From contig JAZOUB010000037.1 in assembly GCA_045657945.1 (NCBI GenBank), positions 152,588 through 216,587 on the forward strand: a DNA stretch of 64,000 nucleotides, written 5' to 3'. The DNA comes from HGM04593 sp045657945 (GTDB lineage Bacteria; Bacteroidota; Bacteroidia; Bacteroidales; Bacteroidaceae). A model generated the notes under the pieces. It was not told the DNA's origin. It did no database searches and worked only from the letters and a program-made list of their open reading frames with translations. Shown here piece by piece: positions 1-8,203 of the stretch (positions within the stretch are counted from its first letter, which is position 1; each line of letters opens with the position of its first letter). Both the position numbers and the translations under genes were made by a program.

Positions 1-366
1 TACCCCGTGGTGCTTGTCACCAACTTTTATGGTAATATGCCTGTTGTACTCGACGAGTTCGGCCTGGCAAACCATTTCAAAGAGATTGTAGAATCTTCGG
101 TTGTTGGCGTACGCAAGCCCGACCCGGCACTATTTGCGTTGGGGGTGGATGCATTGGGGCTGCCGGCCGAGGAGATTGTTGTAATCGGCGACTCCTACCG
201 CAAGGACATCTACCCCTCATCAACCCTTGGTTGCAAGACTGTGTGGCTCAAGAATATCTGCTGGGAGAATGAACCCATTGTGGAGGGACACTCTCCCACT
301 GCAACAATAGGCAACATTGAACAATTACCTGCCGTAATAAAGAAAATAGACACAGCAGAACTATAA
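1..366 (+). CDS. HAD-family hydrolase, C-terminal part (5' end outside window)
   Basis: The frame is open from base 1, so the true start lies upstream of the window. The visible 121 residues hold the second half of a haloacid-dehalogenase fold. A VTNFYG stretch fits motif II. The Lys in GVRKPDPALF fits motif III, and IGDSYRKD is motif IV with its acidic metal-binding residues. The V-x-x-RKPDP-x-(L/I)F signature is typical of phosphoglycolate-phosphatase or YjjG-like small-molecule phosphatases. The nucleophile Asp motif I is not in the window, so the substrate cannot be assigned. The next gene starts 60 bases downstream on the same strand and may be cotranscribed. Confidence 0.85.
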   Translation, partial: YPVVLVTNFYGNMPVVLDEFGLANHFKEIVESSVVGVRKPDPALFALGVDALGLPAEEIVVIGDSYRKDIYPSSTLGCKTVWLKNICWENEPIVEGHSPTATIGNIEQLPAVIKKIDTAEL

Positions 367-426
367 GCGCCACTTCTATGTTTTATAATGGAAACAGACT
401 ATTGTTAACCAACAAAAGAGACCATT

Positions 427-1740
427 ATGAAACAGAAGTTTATCATCGCGACACTGCTTGTTGTAGCATGCAATATCGCCAGCGCGCAGTTTTCACCCCA
501 GGACTATACAACAATGCACAGTGACAGCAGCTGGCATTTCACTTTTGACTATGACATACCCAAGCCCTCTTCAAATGAAGGGATGGTCATCGTCACGCAC
601 CTGTGTACACCCGACACCTGTATAAGCACAGCCGAAAGACACATTCAGGGTAAACGTTACGCTAAACGGTATGTAAAGAGACATGGTTTCCAGCCAGCCT
701 TGCAAAAACATGGGCCGAGCAACTGCACACTCGTCTTGCCCGAGTATGCGGTAAGTGACACCATGTACGGAATAACCTATTGCGAGTACAGTAACAGATA
801 CGGGACTGTCTATACATGCGATACTATAGCAGTATGCATGCCCGAATGTCCACCAATGAGTTGCCACAGGATTAAGCCCAACAAGAGTATTGCCGACCAC
901 ATTGCAGCCGAACATCCACAAGTTAAAAGCATAAAATATTACACACCGCTCACCAGCAAAAGCGCATCAGAGGCAACCATTACGCCAAGTATTGTACGAT
1001 ACGCAAGCAACAGCAGCAAGCTCAATCCCGAATACCTGAACAACGCCAAGTCCATTGATGAGATAATGTACATCATTGGCGAGATTCTTACCGACAGCAC
1101 AACCAACCTTGAAGCAGTGCAGATTGCAGGCTACACATCGCCAGAGGGATATGAGGACAAGGATACGCAAAGAGGATTGAACCGTGCCATTGCCCTGCGC
1201 GACCACATACGCAAGCATCACCAGCTGCCCGACTCCATCTTCGAAGTCGCAGGCGGAGGACGTAACTGGAACATCATTTACAAGGATATAGAAGAGTTGG
1301 GTATCATTGATGCCAGAGAACTCATCAGCGCCCTGCGTAATGAACCCGATGCCGGCAAGCGCGAGAAGATGCTAAAACAATACGATGACGGCAGACTTTA
1401 CAAGGCTTTGCAGGAACGCTATTTCCCGGCGCACAGAATGGCATGCTGCACAGGCATATACTATCACAACAGACCCGACAGCACAGCAATAACCCTCAAC
1501 AGGATTGTAGATGAACTCATATACAACCCCTCACCCGACTACAACAAACTACTTGCCGAACTCAACCGATACAATGACGACCCACGTGTCCTAAACCTCA
1601 AAGGCATCATCGAATACCGCCTGCACCACCGTTATGCAGCTGAAGAGGCCTTTGCAAAGGCTGCAGGCATGGGCAATGAACAGGCCATGATAAACCTTCA
1701 GATAATTGAGCATAGCAGAAATATGGAACAGGAACGTTGA
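427..1740 (+). CDS. Secreted protein with OmpA-like domain and C-terminal TPR-like repeat
   Basis: 437 residues. A Sec signal peptide (hydrophobic residues 5-20 ending in Ala-Ser-Ala-Gln) sends it to the periplasm or outer membrane. The N-terminal ~150 residues form a Cys-rich domain (at least ten Cys, several in C-x-x-D-T-C or C-x-x-x-C spacing) that suggests disulfides. From about residue 185 an OmpA-like region begins: a YASNSSKLNP start, then an AGYTSPEG motif and a run typical of the helix after it (RGLNRAIALRDHI). The Bacteroidales branch with A(S/T)PEG instead of the usual peptidoglycan-binding GHTD is common in cell-surface or fimbria-linked proteins. The last 60 residues resemble one TPR unit. 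Function is unknown; peptidoglycan binding is not certain because the usual Asp/Arg pair is not clear. Confidence 0.7.
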   Translation: MKQKFIIATLLVVACNIASAQFSPQDYTTMHSDSSWHFTFDYDIPKPSSNEGMVIVTHLCTPDTCISTAERHIQGKRYAKRYVKRHGFQPALQKHGPSNCTLVLPEYAVSDTMYGITYCEYSNRYGTVYTCDTIAVCMPECPPMSCHRIKPNKSIADHIAAEHPQVKSIKYYTPLTSKSASEATITPSIVRYASNSSKLNPEYLNNAKSIDEIMYIIGEILTDSTTNLEAVQIAGYTSPEGYEDKDTQRGLNRAIALRDHIRKHHQLPDSIFEVAGGGRNWNIIYKDIEELGIIDARELISALRNEPDAGKREKMLKQYDDGRLYKALQERYFPAHRMACCTGIYYHNRPDSTAITLNRIVDELIYNPSPDYNKLLAELNRYNDDPRVLNLKGIIEYRLHHRYAAEEAFAKAAGMGNEQAMINLQIIEHSRNMEQER

Positions 1741-1782
1741 TTTTAACAACAAATGATTAGGTACTTTTAGGAATTTTAGTTC

Positions 1783-1816
1783 TATTTTTGCATCGTCTTT
1801 GAAAGACGATGCAAAA
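1783..1816 (+). promoter_or_regulatory. Promoter -7 box overlapped by a perfect 31-bp palindrome (likely operator)
   Basis: A TATTTTTG box (1783-1790) fits the Bacteroidota -7 consensus TAnnTTTG and lies 34 bases before the permease start. Arms 1786-1800 and 1802-1816 are exact inverted repeats (15 bp each, one central base) covering the box and the expected start site. A site placed like this is best explained as an operator for a repressor, probably metal-responsive given the downstream gene. A 5'-leader hairpin is the alternative. Confidence 0.6.
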
Positions 1817-1824
1817 TACTATAT

Positions 1825-3048
1825 ATGGAAAAATACATCAACCCACTCATAGACTTGCTTAACGAGATGACTCCATACCTGCTGCTCGGTTTTCTTGTTG
1901 CAGGAATTCTCAAGGAGTTTGTGCCACGCCGGATATATGCCCAGAGACTATCGATGAACAATTTCAGTTCTGTACTGTGGGCAGCACTGCTGGGCATCCC
2001 CCTTCCACTATGTTCATGCGGAGTGATACCTACGGCTGCATCGCTCAGACGCGAAGGAGCGTCACGTGGAGCAACAGTGTCATTTCTTATATCAACACCG
2101 CAGACAGGCGTCGATTCTATCTTTGCAACTGCATCGGTACTTGGCATACCATTTGCCATCTGCCGCCCGGTGGTTGCATTGTTTACAGCATTGGCCGGCG
2201 GATGTGCCGTTAACCACTGGGACAAGGATGCTGAAGGCAAATCATCAATAGCATGCGCACCGCAGCCCACGCACAAAAGCTTCTGGAAAAAATGTGCTGA
2301 TACACTTCGCTACGGTTTCATTGACATGATTCAGGACATTGGCAAATGGATTGTCATTGGACTTGTCATTGCCGCAGTAATTACAGTTGCTGTACCCGAT
2401 GATTTCTTTACACGCTTAAGCGACGTTCCTTTACTCAACATGCTGGTGATACTAGTACTGTCGGCACCCATGTACCTATGTGCAACGGGTTCAATACCCA
2501 TTGCCGCAGCCCTCATGCTCAAGGGACTGTCACCAGGAGCGGCACTGGTGCTACTAATAGCCGGCCCAGCAACAAACATGGCAGCGATGCTGGTGATAAA
2601 CAAGGTGCTGGGCCGCAGAACTCTCGTCATCTACCTTCTTTCAATTATCATTGGAGCTGTAAGTTTCGGACTGATAGTTGACTACCTGCTCCCCACCCAA
2701 TGGTTCACTCCAATGAGTTGCGGCAGCCATTGCAGCCTGTGCAGCGAAGCAAACGCACCATGGTGGCAGACAGCATCGAGCATCTTGTTCGTCTCGTTGC
2801 TTGTGATTGCGTTCATACTGCGCCTGCGCAAAAGCAAGACATCAGGCATGCAGAAGAGCTACAGGATAAACGGGATGATGTGCAATCACTGCAAGGCAAA
2901 TGTAGAAAAGGCACTTGCAAGGATAGAGGGCGTGACAGCAGTTCGGGTTGACCTTGGTGAAGGCATAGCCTACATAGAGGGCAGGAATGTTGACAGCAAT
3001 ACCGTCATCGCAACCATAAGGGAGTTGGGATATGAGTATATAGAATAA
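1825..3048 (+). CDS. Heavy-metal permease (SO_0444/DUF318 family) with C-terminal HMA domain
   Basis: 407 residues. About eight to ten membrane segments occupy residues 10-335 and include the family's Pro/Cys-rich PLPLCSCGVIP motif near residue 55, a TPQTGVDS motif near 91, and a second-half CATGSIPIAAAL motif. These are hallmarks of the permease family assigned to copper or zinc efflux. The last ~65 residues are a fused heavy-metal-associated domain with the metal site GMMCNHC (about residue 350). A Cys-rich loop (C-G-S-H-C-S-L-C) sits just before the last membrane helix. The protein acts in the inner membrane; the metal is inferred only from the family. The gene has its own promoter with a palindromic site and ends in a strong bidirectional terminator, so it looks monocistronic. 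Confidence 0.85.
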   Translation: MEKYINPLIDLLNEMTPYLLLGFLVAGILKEFVPRRIYAQRLSMNNFSSVLWAALLGIPLPLCSCGVIPTAASLRREGASRGATVSFLISTPQTGVDSIFATASVLGIPFAICRPVVALFTALAGGCAVNHWDKDAEGKSSIACAPQPTHKSFWKKCADTLRYGFIDMIQDIGKWIVIGLVIAAVITVAVPDDFFTRLSDVPLLNMLVILVLSAPMYLCATGSIPIAAALMLKGLSPGAALVLLIAGPATNMAAMLVINKVLGRRTLVIYLLSIIIGAVSFGLIVDYLLPTQWFTPMSCGSHCSLCSEANAPWWQTASSILFVSLLVIAFILRLRKSKTSGMQKSYRINGMMCNHCKANVEKALARIEGVTAVRVDLGEGIAYIEGRNVDSNTVIATIRELGYEYIE

Positions 3049-3090
3049 TAAAGAACGAGAAGCACAATCGCTTCTCGTTCTTTATTATTC
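3043..3090. terminator. Bidirectional terminator between permease and luxS
   Basis: Perfect 20-bp inverted repeat (3043-3062 and 3071-3090) with an 8-nt loop and A/T-rich ends. It overlaps the stop codons of both convergent genes, so it can end transcription from either side. Confidence 0.85.
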
Positions 3091-3564
3091 CGGATAGTTC
3101 AAATTTTCTTCTGATATATTGTCAAGCACCTCACTTAAATACTTCCGTGCCTCCCATTGCGCCTCGGGCAGGTTCATGAGAAGATAGTTACCGCAATCGC
3201 GCGCTGTGGCGCCGGGCACTTCACCTTCATAAGATGCCACAAAAGCAAATGCCTCACGCAACAGAGGAACAATGTCGCGCGAAGGGACATCACCCCTGAC
3301 AATGAGATAATTTCCAGTCAGGCAACCCATAGGTCCCCAATAGATGATGCGACTTGCCCACACCGGATGATTACGCAGGAATGTCGCAACAAGATGCTCC
3401 ATTGTGTGTATTGCACTTGGGCTGAGTGCAGGCTCGCGGTTGGGTTCCTTCATGCGCACATCAAAGGTTGTCACAACTTCGCCGCCAACAACATCCTGCC
3501 TCGATACATATACACCACGCAGCAGGCGTATATGGTCAATTGTAAAACTTGGTATCTTTTCCAT
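3085..3564 (-). CDS. luxS: S-ribosylhomocysteine lyase LuxS
   Basis: 159 residues, the normal size. The enzyme splits S-ribosylhomocysteine to homocysteine and 4,5-dihydroxy-2,3-pentanedione, the precursor of autoinducer-2. The metal motif HTMEH is at residues 53-57, the third metal ligand is Cys124 in DCGNY, and the catalytic Cys81 sits in GPMGCLTG. It follows mtnN by 12 bases, so the two steps that recycle S-adenosylhomocysteine are cotranscribed. The protein is cytosolic. The family assignment is very secure; whether it serves signalling or only methyl-cycle recycling cannot be told from sequence. Confidence 0.97.
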   Translation of the reverse strand: MEKIPSFTIDHIRLLRGVYVSRQDVVGGEVVTTFDVRMKEPNREPALSPSAIHTMEHLVATFLRNHPVWASRIIYWGPMGCLTGNYLIVRGDVPSRDIVPLLREAFAFVASYEGEVPGATARDCGNYLLMNLPEAQWEARKYLSEVLDNISEENLNYPE

Positions 3565-3576
3565 AACTACATTCTG

Positions 3577-4272
3577 TTAAAGTTTCATCAGAAAACGGCG
3601 TGTGACACCGAATGAACGGTCGGCCATCTCACCCCAGAAGTTTTCATACTGCTGAATATGCTTATCGACGCCCGGAGTGTCGCTTATTATGCGGAAACTC
3701 ACAAACGGAACGCCATAGATGTGGCAAGTCTGCGCAATTGCGGCCGACTCCATGTCCACAGCAAGACCGGCAGGAAAATTACCCTTTATCTTGTCGAGCT
3801 CATCGCGGTTGGTTATGAACTGGTCACCGGTACATATAAGGCCGGCATGTATGCGTGTTGCATTATCAGGCTCATCATTTAGCGACTGCGCAGCACGGCA
3901 CATGGCCTCATCGGCGGCAAACACTGCAGGCATTCCCTGCACCTGACCATACTCGCAACCCATACCGCACCACACATCGTGATACACGATTGATGAGCTC
4001 ACCACAACATCCATAACCCCAAGACAGCAGTCGATACCACCGGCAACACCGGTGCTGACCATTGCGTCGGGAGCAAAGGCGCGTATGAGTTCGGCAGCAC
4101 CTATTGCAGCATTCACTTTACCGATACCGCACTGGCGCAGTATTATCTCATTCTCGCCTACACGACCAACAAGATACTCTATGTTATTTTTTTCACACTT
4201 TACGACCCCGTCGAGCATTGCTGCAAGCTGCTCGAACTCCGAGGTCATTGCTGTCAAAACACCAATTTTCAT
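3577..4272 (-). CDS. mtnN: 5'-methylthioadenosine/S-adenosylhomocysteine nucleosidase
   Basis: 231 residues from the ATG at 4272; a TTG three codons upstream is a less likely start. The enzyme removes adenine from S-adenosylhomocysteine and methylthioadenosine and feeds S-ribosylhomocysteine to LuxS. The start MKIGVLTAMTSEFE carries the catalytic Glu12. VSTGVAGG lines the ribose site, and VDMESAAIAQTC plus ISDTPG carry the second catalytic Glu and the Asp that contacts adenine. It lies between a membrane transporter-like gene (39 bases upstream) and luxS (12 bases downstream), all on the minus strand, which suggests one transcript. Confidence 0.95.
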   Translation of the reverse strand: MKIGVLTAMTSEFEQLAAMLDGVVKCEKNNIEYLVGRVGENEIILRQCGIGKVNAAIGAAELIRAFAPDAMVSTGVAGGIDCCLGVMDVVVSSSIVYHDVWCGMGCEYGQVQGMPAVFAADEAMCRAAQSLNDEPDNATRIHAGLICTGDQFITNRDELDKIKGNFPAGLAVDMESAAIAQTCHIYGVPFVSFRIISDTPGVDKHIQQYENFWGEMADRSFGVTRRFLMKL

Positions 4273-4311
4273 ATCATTCAAACGATTACTATCATACGGT
4301 TTTCATTAAAG

Positions 4312-6084
4312 TCATTTCACCGCTATACCGAGATAAAGGGCATATGCCTCACTGAGTTCATTGCATGCAGCCTTTATCTGCTCTATTGTAGCACTCTTGT
4401 TATCAGCCGACATAGACAATGATTTCGTTTTCTCATATACATGCTTCAGCATTGCCACATTAGTCGAAGTCACTTCATTCTTCTCTATAGCTATTCCTGC
4501 AAGCATAACAAGTTCCTCCAACTTGCGCAACTCCGCACCTCTCTCCGACTCGAACTTTAGCACCGTAGAACCCTTGGCATCAGCAAGAGCCTCCTCACCT
4601 ACAACATAGCAGCACAAGGGATAAACACCTTTTTCAACATCTACAAGTGTATAGCGCACTCCTGTTCCAGAATTTGTAACACCTATATGGTATGATGACT
4701 TGAGAGTATTTCCCTTCTCATCGGTCAATACCACACCGTATGTACTCAAAGGCTCTGAAGCTTCGGCATTGTTGAGCACCACCGTCAATGTTCCTTTTTC
4801 GGGCACAGAAACCTTCACTTTCTGCATAGCCATATTGTCGGCATCTACATTGCCCCATACATACTCACCGTTGTTCCATTCAATAGTAACAGGAGATTTG
4901 TCGGAAAGTTTGACAAGACTTTCAACAGGTTCCGGCGAAAAGAAGAGCAGAGAAACAACCACATATATCCAATGAGCTGCTATACCGGCCACAAGGCCAC
5001 CTATCGTATGAGAAAGTATATCTTTTGAAGTGAGCTTTCGATAACCAAGCGCGTCAAGCATTGCTGTATGCGTACTCAAGAAACCGCTCCAACACATACC
5101 AATGGCAGTAAACACAGCAATGGCATTACCGTCAATCCACCCCTCGGCAGCAAAGTTAGGTACAAGACCAAGAGCAGCACCTACAGCACCAATAGCCGTA
5201 ATCGGGAACGCAATGAGATGTGGATCGGTAAAACCGAAGAGCCATTCAAAAGCAAAATCCAATTTTTCACCTATCCATGGCAACAGCTCCACCCCCTGAT
5301 ATGCTGCACCTGTATAGCCTTTTGTCTCATCAGGGCCGAATGTAAGCACCATCACAATGGTAGATATTACAAGCACACCCGGAATAATCATCATACCTAC
5401 ATCTACACCTGAGCGTCCGCCATCAAGCAATGAATCAAGAACACGCAAGAAAACCGACTTGTTGGCATGCTCTTCCTTGTTCTCCTCAACCTCATCCAAT
5501 TCCGCCACATTTTCTTCCTTGAAGCGGGGATACGCCTTTATTACAAAATACTGCATAAGCCTTGTAGAGACTATGCAACCTATCATAGCACCTATGAATC
5601 CCACAAAAGACTCCACAAAATAGCCCTGGCCTATCATAAACACAATAACCAAAAGACCCATACCGAAAGATGTTCCGAAGTTATTAAGTGAAATAAACTG
5701 ATACTTTTTGAAGTATGACGCAAACTTCTTATCCTTTGCCAATGAGATAATGGCAGGATTATCGGACAAAAATGTAAGCACCGCACCAAGCGAAGCCACA
5801 CCCGGCAGGTTAAAGAGCGGCTTCATCAACGGGCGCAACAGTTTCTCAAGCAGCCTAACAACGCCAAACTCTACGAAAACCTTACCAATGGCACCGGTCA
5901 ACACACATATTGCCATCAGGTAGAATACCGTATTAAGCAACAAATCGTGTGATGTATTCATGATTGTGTTCAGCATATTTGCTGTACCCATCTTATAGCC
6001 CAAATAGCCGAACAATAGAATGAATATCGCCAGAGTTGTCACTCCGCCCGGTATCCATGAAATAAGTTTTTTAAAATGTTTCAT
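4312..6084 (-). CDS. Nucleoside-gate-type membrane protein (nucleoside recognition domain family)
   Basis: 590 residues from the ATG at 6084, chosen over an upstream start because the Met-Lys-His-Phe opening leads straight into the first membrane helix and leaves a promoter box upstream. About ten membrane segments cover residues 15-390, including a Gate-type motif with SDNPAIISLAKDKK near residue 110 and FGTSFGMGL near 137. The family is related to spore-maturation A/B and nucleoside-recognition proteins; transported substrates are unproven. The last ~190 residues are not membrane: a beta-rich region followed by a helical stretch, which is unusual for the family. It is followed after 39 bases by mtnN-luxS, so a link to nucleoside or methyl-cycle by-products is possible but only inferred. 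Confidence 0.7.
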   Translation of the reverse strand: MKHFKKLISWIPGGVTTLAIFILLFGYLGYKMGTANMLNTIMNTSHDLLLNTVFYLMAICVLTGAIGKVFVEFGVVRLLEKLLRPLMKPLFNLPGVASLGAVLTFLSDNPAIISLAKDKKFASYFKKYQFISLNNFGTSFGMGLLVIVFMIGQGYFVESFVGFIGAMIGCIVSTRLMQYFVIKAYPRFKEENVAELDEVEENKEEHANKSVFLRVLDSLLDGGRSGVDVGMMIIPGVLVISTIVMVLTFGPDETKGYTGAAYQGVELLPWIGEKLDFAFEWLFGFTDPHLIAFPITAIGAVGAALGLVPNFAAEGWIDGNAIAVFTAIGMCWSGFLSTHTAMLDALGYRKLTSKDILSHTIGGLVAGIAAHWIYVVVSLLFFSPEPVESLVKLSDKSPVTIEWNNGEYVWGNVDADNMAMQKVKVSVPEKGTLTVVLNNAEASEPLSTYGVVLTDEKGNTLKSSYHIGVTNSGTGVRYTLVDVEKGVYPLCCYVVGEEALADAKGSTVLKFESERGAELRKLEELVMLAGIAIEKNEVTSTNVAMLKHVYEKTKSLSMSADNKSATIEQIKAACNELSEAYALYLGIAVK

Positions 6085-6148
6085 AGTAATGAAAAGGTCA
6101 TTTTTAGATTTAATGTTGCAGTCTGCGCATGCAGACAAAATCAAAATG

Positions 6149-6156
6149 CAAAATTA
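6149..6156 (-). promoter_or_regulatory. -7 promoter box for the membrane protein-mtnN-luxS transcript
   Basis: On the minus strand these bases read TAATTTTG, matching TAnnTTTG, about 65 nt before the ATG at 6084. A short hairpin (6-bp arms, 6121-6136) lies in the leader. No clean -33 TTTG at ideal spacing was found. Confidence 0.45.
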
Positions 6157-6306
6157 AACAAAAAAAAGTGTAGATTTGCATATCACAACAAAAATTGAAT
6201 GTTTATTTGCGTATTGATTTTATTTGCCGTATCTTGCATTGCATAATGGATAGCGCCACGAGCACGCAAGCCCATAAACGATTAGTAAACAATCAAATAA
6301 AACACT

Positions 6307-7455
6307 ATGATACCAGCTGAATTTGACGAAATCCGTCCTTACAACCCCGAAGAACTTCCACAGATTTTCGAAGAGCTCATTGCCGACCCTGAATTCCAGG
6401 CTGTAATGGGACAGGCTTTCAAGGACATCCCATTCGAGTACATCGCAGGCCAGATGCGTGCATCAAAGAGCAACATCGAGTTCCAGAAAGCATTGGTATA
6501 CCCCTTTGTCAAGGGTGTGATCCAGAAACTCTCGAGCGGACTCACCGTCAGCATTGAGAACAAGAAGAACATGGCAAAATCACTCTGCATCTCCAACCAC
6601 CGCGACATCATCATGGACTCGGCATTCCTTTGCATCGTGTTCATTGAGGCAGTGGGCAACACTGTTGAGATTGCCATTGGCGACAACCTGCTCATTCGTC
6701 CATGGATAAAGAAACTGGTACGCGTGAACCGCAGTTTCATCGTGCAGCGCTCGGCAAGCATACGCGAGATGCTCGCATCGTCAAAACGCCTGTCATCATA
6801 CATGCACCACACAATTACCGAGCGCCATCAGCCAATCTGGCTTGCACAGCGCGAAGGCCGCGCCAAGGACAGCAACGACCGCACACAGGAGGGTCTCATC
6901 AAGATGCTCTCAATGTACAGCGCCGGCGACATCATCGACGCATTGAAGGTGCTCAACATTGCACCGACAACAATATCATACGAGTATGACCCATGTGACT
7001 ACCTCAAGGCCAAGGAGTTCCAGCAGAAACGCGACAACCCCGAGTGGAAGAAGGCGCCACAGGACGACCTCATCAACATGAAGACCGGCATGTTCGGCTA
7101 CAAGGGTAACATTCACTACCATATTGCAGACTGCATCAATGAAGAGATTGACGCCATTGACCGCACACTGGGAAAGAACGAGAAGACCGCAGCCGTGGCA
7201 CGCATCATCGACCGCCACATACACAGGAACTACAAGTTCTGGCCCATCAACTACTACTTCTATGAACTGTTCACCGGCGATACACGCTTTGCCGACAACT
7301 ACACAGCCGAGGACAAAGCCAAGCTCGATGCCTACATGCAGGGACAGATTGAGAAGATTGACCTGCCGGAGCGCGACAACGAGTTCTGCCGCACAAAGAT
7401 ACTCGAGATGTATGCCAACCCGGTAATCAATTACCTGAAGGCTGTAGAAGAATAA
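6307..7455 (+). CDS. Glycerophospholipid-type acyltransferase family protein
   Basis: 382 residues, no signal peptide. Around residue 98 the sequence SNHRDIIMDS matches the His-Asp block of glycerolphosphate acyltransferases, although the His-to-Asp spacing is longer than the classical HX4D. A later basic/aromatic stretch with QREGRAKDSND fits the E-G-(T/R)-R acceptor-binding block. The family transfers acyl chains to glycerol- or related phosphates in membrane lipid synthesis at the inner face of the membrane; the exact acceptor is unknown. It stands alone, divergent from the nucleoside-gate gene, and ends in a strong terminator. Confidence 0.75.
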   Translation: MIPAEFDEIRPYNPEELPQIFEELIADPEFQAVMGQAFKDIPFEYIAGQMRASKSNIEFQKALVYPFVKGVIQKLSSGLTVSIENKKNMAKSLCISNHRDIIMDSAFLCIVFIEAVGNTVEIAIGDNLLIRPWIKKLVRVNRSFIVQRSASIREMLASSKRLSSYMHHTITERHQPIWLAQREGRAKDSNDRTQEGLIKMLSMYSAGDIIDALKVLNIAPTTISYEYDPCDYLKAKEFQQKRDNPEWKKAPQDDLINMKTGMFGYKGNIHYHIADCINEEIDAIDRTLGKNEKTAAVARIIDRHIHRNYKFWPINYYFYELFTGDTRFADNYTAEDKAKLDAYMQGQIEKIDLPERDNEFCRTKILEMYANPVINYLKAVEE

Positions 7456-7496
7456 AAACAATGTGGGAGTCACCATGGTGGCTCCCACATTGTTTT
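7455..7496. terminator. Bidirectional terminator
   Basis: 15-bp perfect arms (7455-7469 and 7482-7496) with A-run and T-run flanks, just after the acyltransferase stop and just before the end of the convergent minus-strand gene. Confidence 0.85.
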
Positions 7497-7508
7497 ATCT
7501 ACAAATTG

Positions 7509-7808
7509 TCAGATTCTTCTGATATAGCATCCCCTGTCGCTATACAATTCTACACAACTGCTGGAATATACAGCAATATCGCTACCGGCCCAACGAGCCT
7601 GAGTTGCATTACCACTGAAAATAGTTCTTTGATAACAACCTCTCTCATCATAGAGTTCAACCCTGCCATTTGTCATTGTAACGACAATCTTCGTCTGGGT
7701 CATATCAATATCGGCATAAACAGCATTGCTGTTGACGATTGTCCTTTGATAGCACCCTCTTTCATTGTAGAGCTCCACCCTACCGTTTGTAATTTTTACT
7801 ATATACAT
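7509..7808 (-). CDS. Small protein made of three VELY-RGCY repeats
   Basis: 99 residues with no signal peptide. The protein is almost entirely three copies of one unit. The core reads (R/C)VELY(N/D/S)(E/D)RGCY(Q/I)R(T/R)I and appears at about residues 10-25, 48-64 and 83-99; the first two cores are nearly identical. The spacer between cores is about 25 residues with alternating hydrophobic residues, consistent with beta hairpins or blades. No known family is recognised with confidence. It begins 13 bases after a chimeric gene remnant and is the last gene of the long minus-strand series. The conserved Cys in each unit could bind metal or form disulfides, which is a guess. Confidence 0.6.
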   Translation of the reverse strand: MYIVKITNGRVELYNERGCYQRTIVNSNAVYADIDMTQTKIVVTMTNGRVELYDERGCYQRTIFSGNATQARWAGSDIAVYSSSCVELYSDRGCYIRRI

Positions 7809-7821
7809 ATCTTCAAGGGAT

Positions 7822-8184
7822 TTAAACCATTTTCTTCAATAACTCACTCACAAAAGCCAAGGCCTTTTCAAGATGAGTGAACATCGTATATTCATCGGGC
7901 TTGTGAGCGTTGTAGTAACCGCAGCCAATGTTGCAGCATGGCGTTTCCAAACCACGCTCCTTGAGAGCTACAACATCGGTGCGCCCACCTGCCACACACT
8001 CATATCCATACTTGTGCAGAATATCAACGGGGAACATCTCGTCATTGCACAGGCGTATATCGCCCTTGGCAACAGTCGAAGGACCGGTAGAAGCACCCGG
8101 GCGGTCAGCAGTAAACTCCACCTCCTGCGCAAAGAGACCTGCAAAAGAGAATATCATCAAAAGAGACAAAATTATTTTTTTCAT
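7822..8184 (-). pseudogene. Chimeric remnant: outer-membrane transporter N-terminus joined to metallopeptidase C-terminus
   Basis: 120 codons, intact frame. The first ~45 residues are a Sec signal peptide ending LFAQ and a TADRPGASTG segment, which match the start of Bacteroidales outer-membrane transporter-like proteins. After residue ~45 the sequence changes to the end of an M20-type Zn peptidase: GGRTDVVALKERG, then NIGCGYYNAHKPDEY and a closing helix. The catalytic core and most metal ligands of the peptidase are missing, and so is the barrel of the transporter. The simplest reading is a deletion that fused two genes. Whether the product is stable is unknown; the frame has not been broken since. 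It starts 19 bases after the ion-channel gene. Confidence 0.7.
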
Positions 8185-8203
8185 AGTAAATTAGATTTAA
8201 TGT

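Noticed and set aside
571..921. Long minus-strand frame inside the OmpA-like/TPR gene
   Set aside because: It is the mirror of a well-supported plus-strand gene with signal peptide and domains; no family pattern in the mirror.
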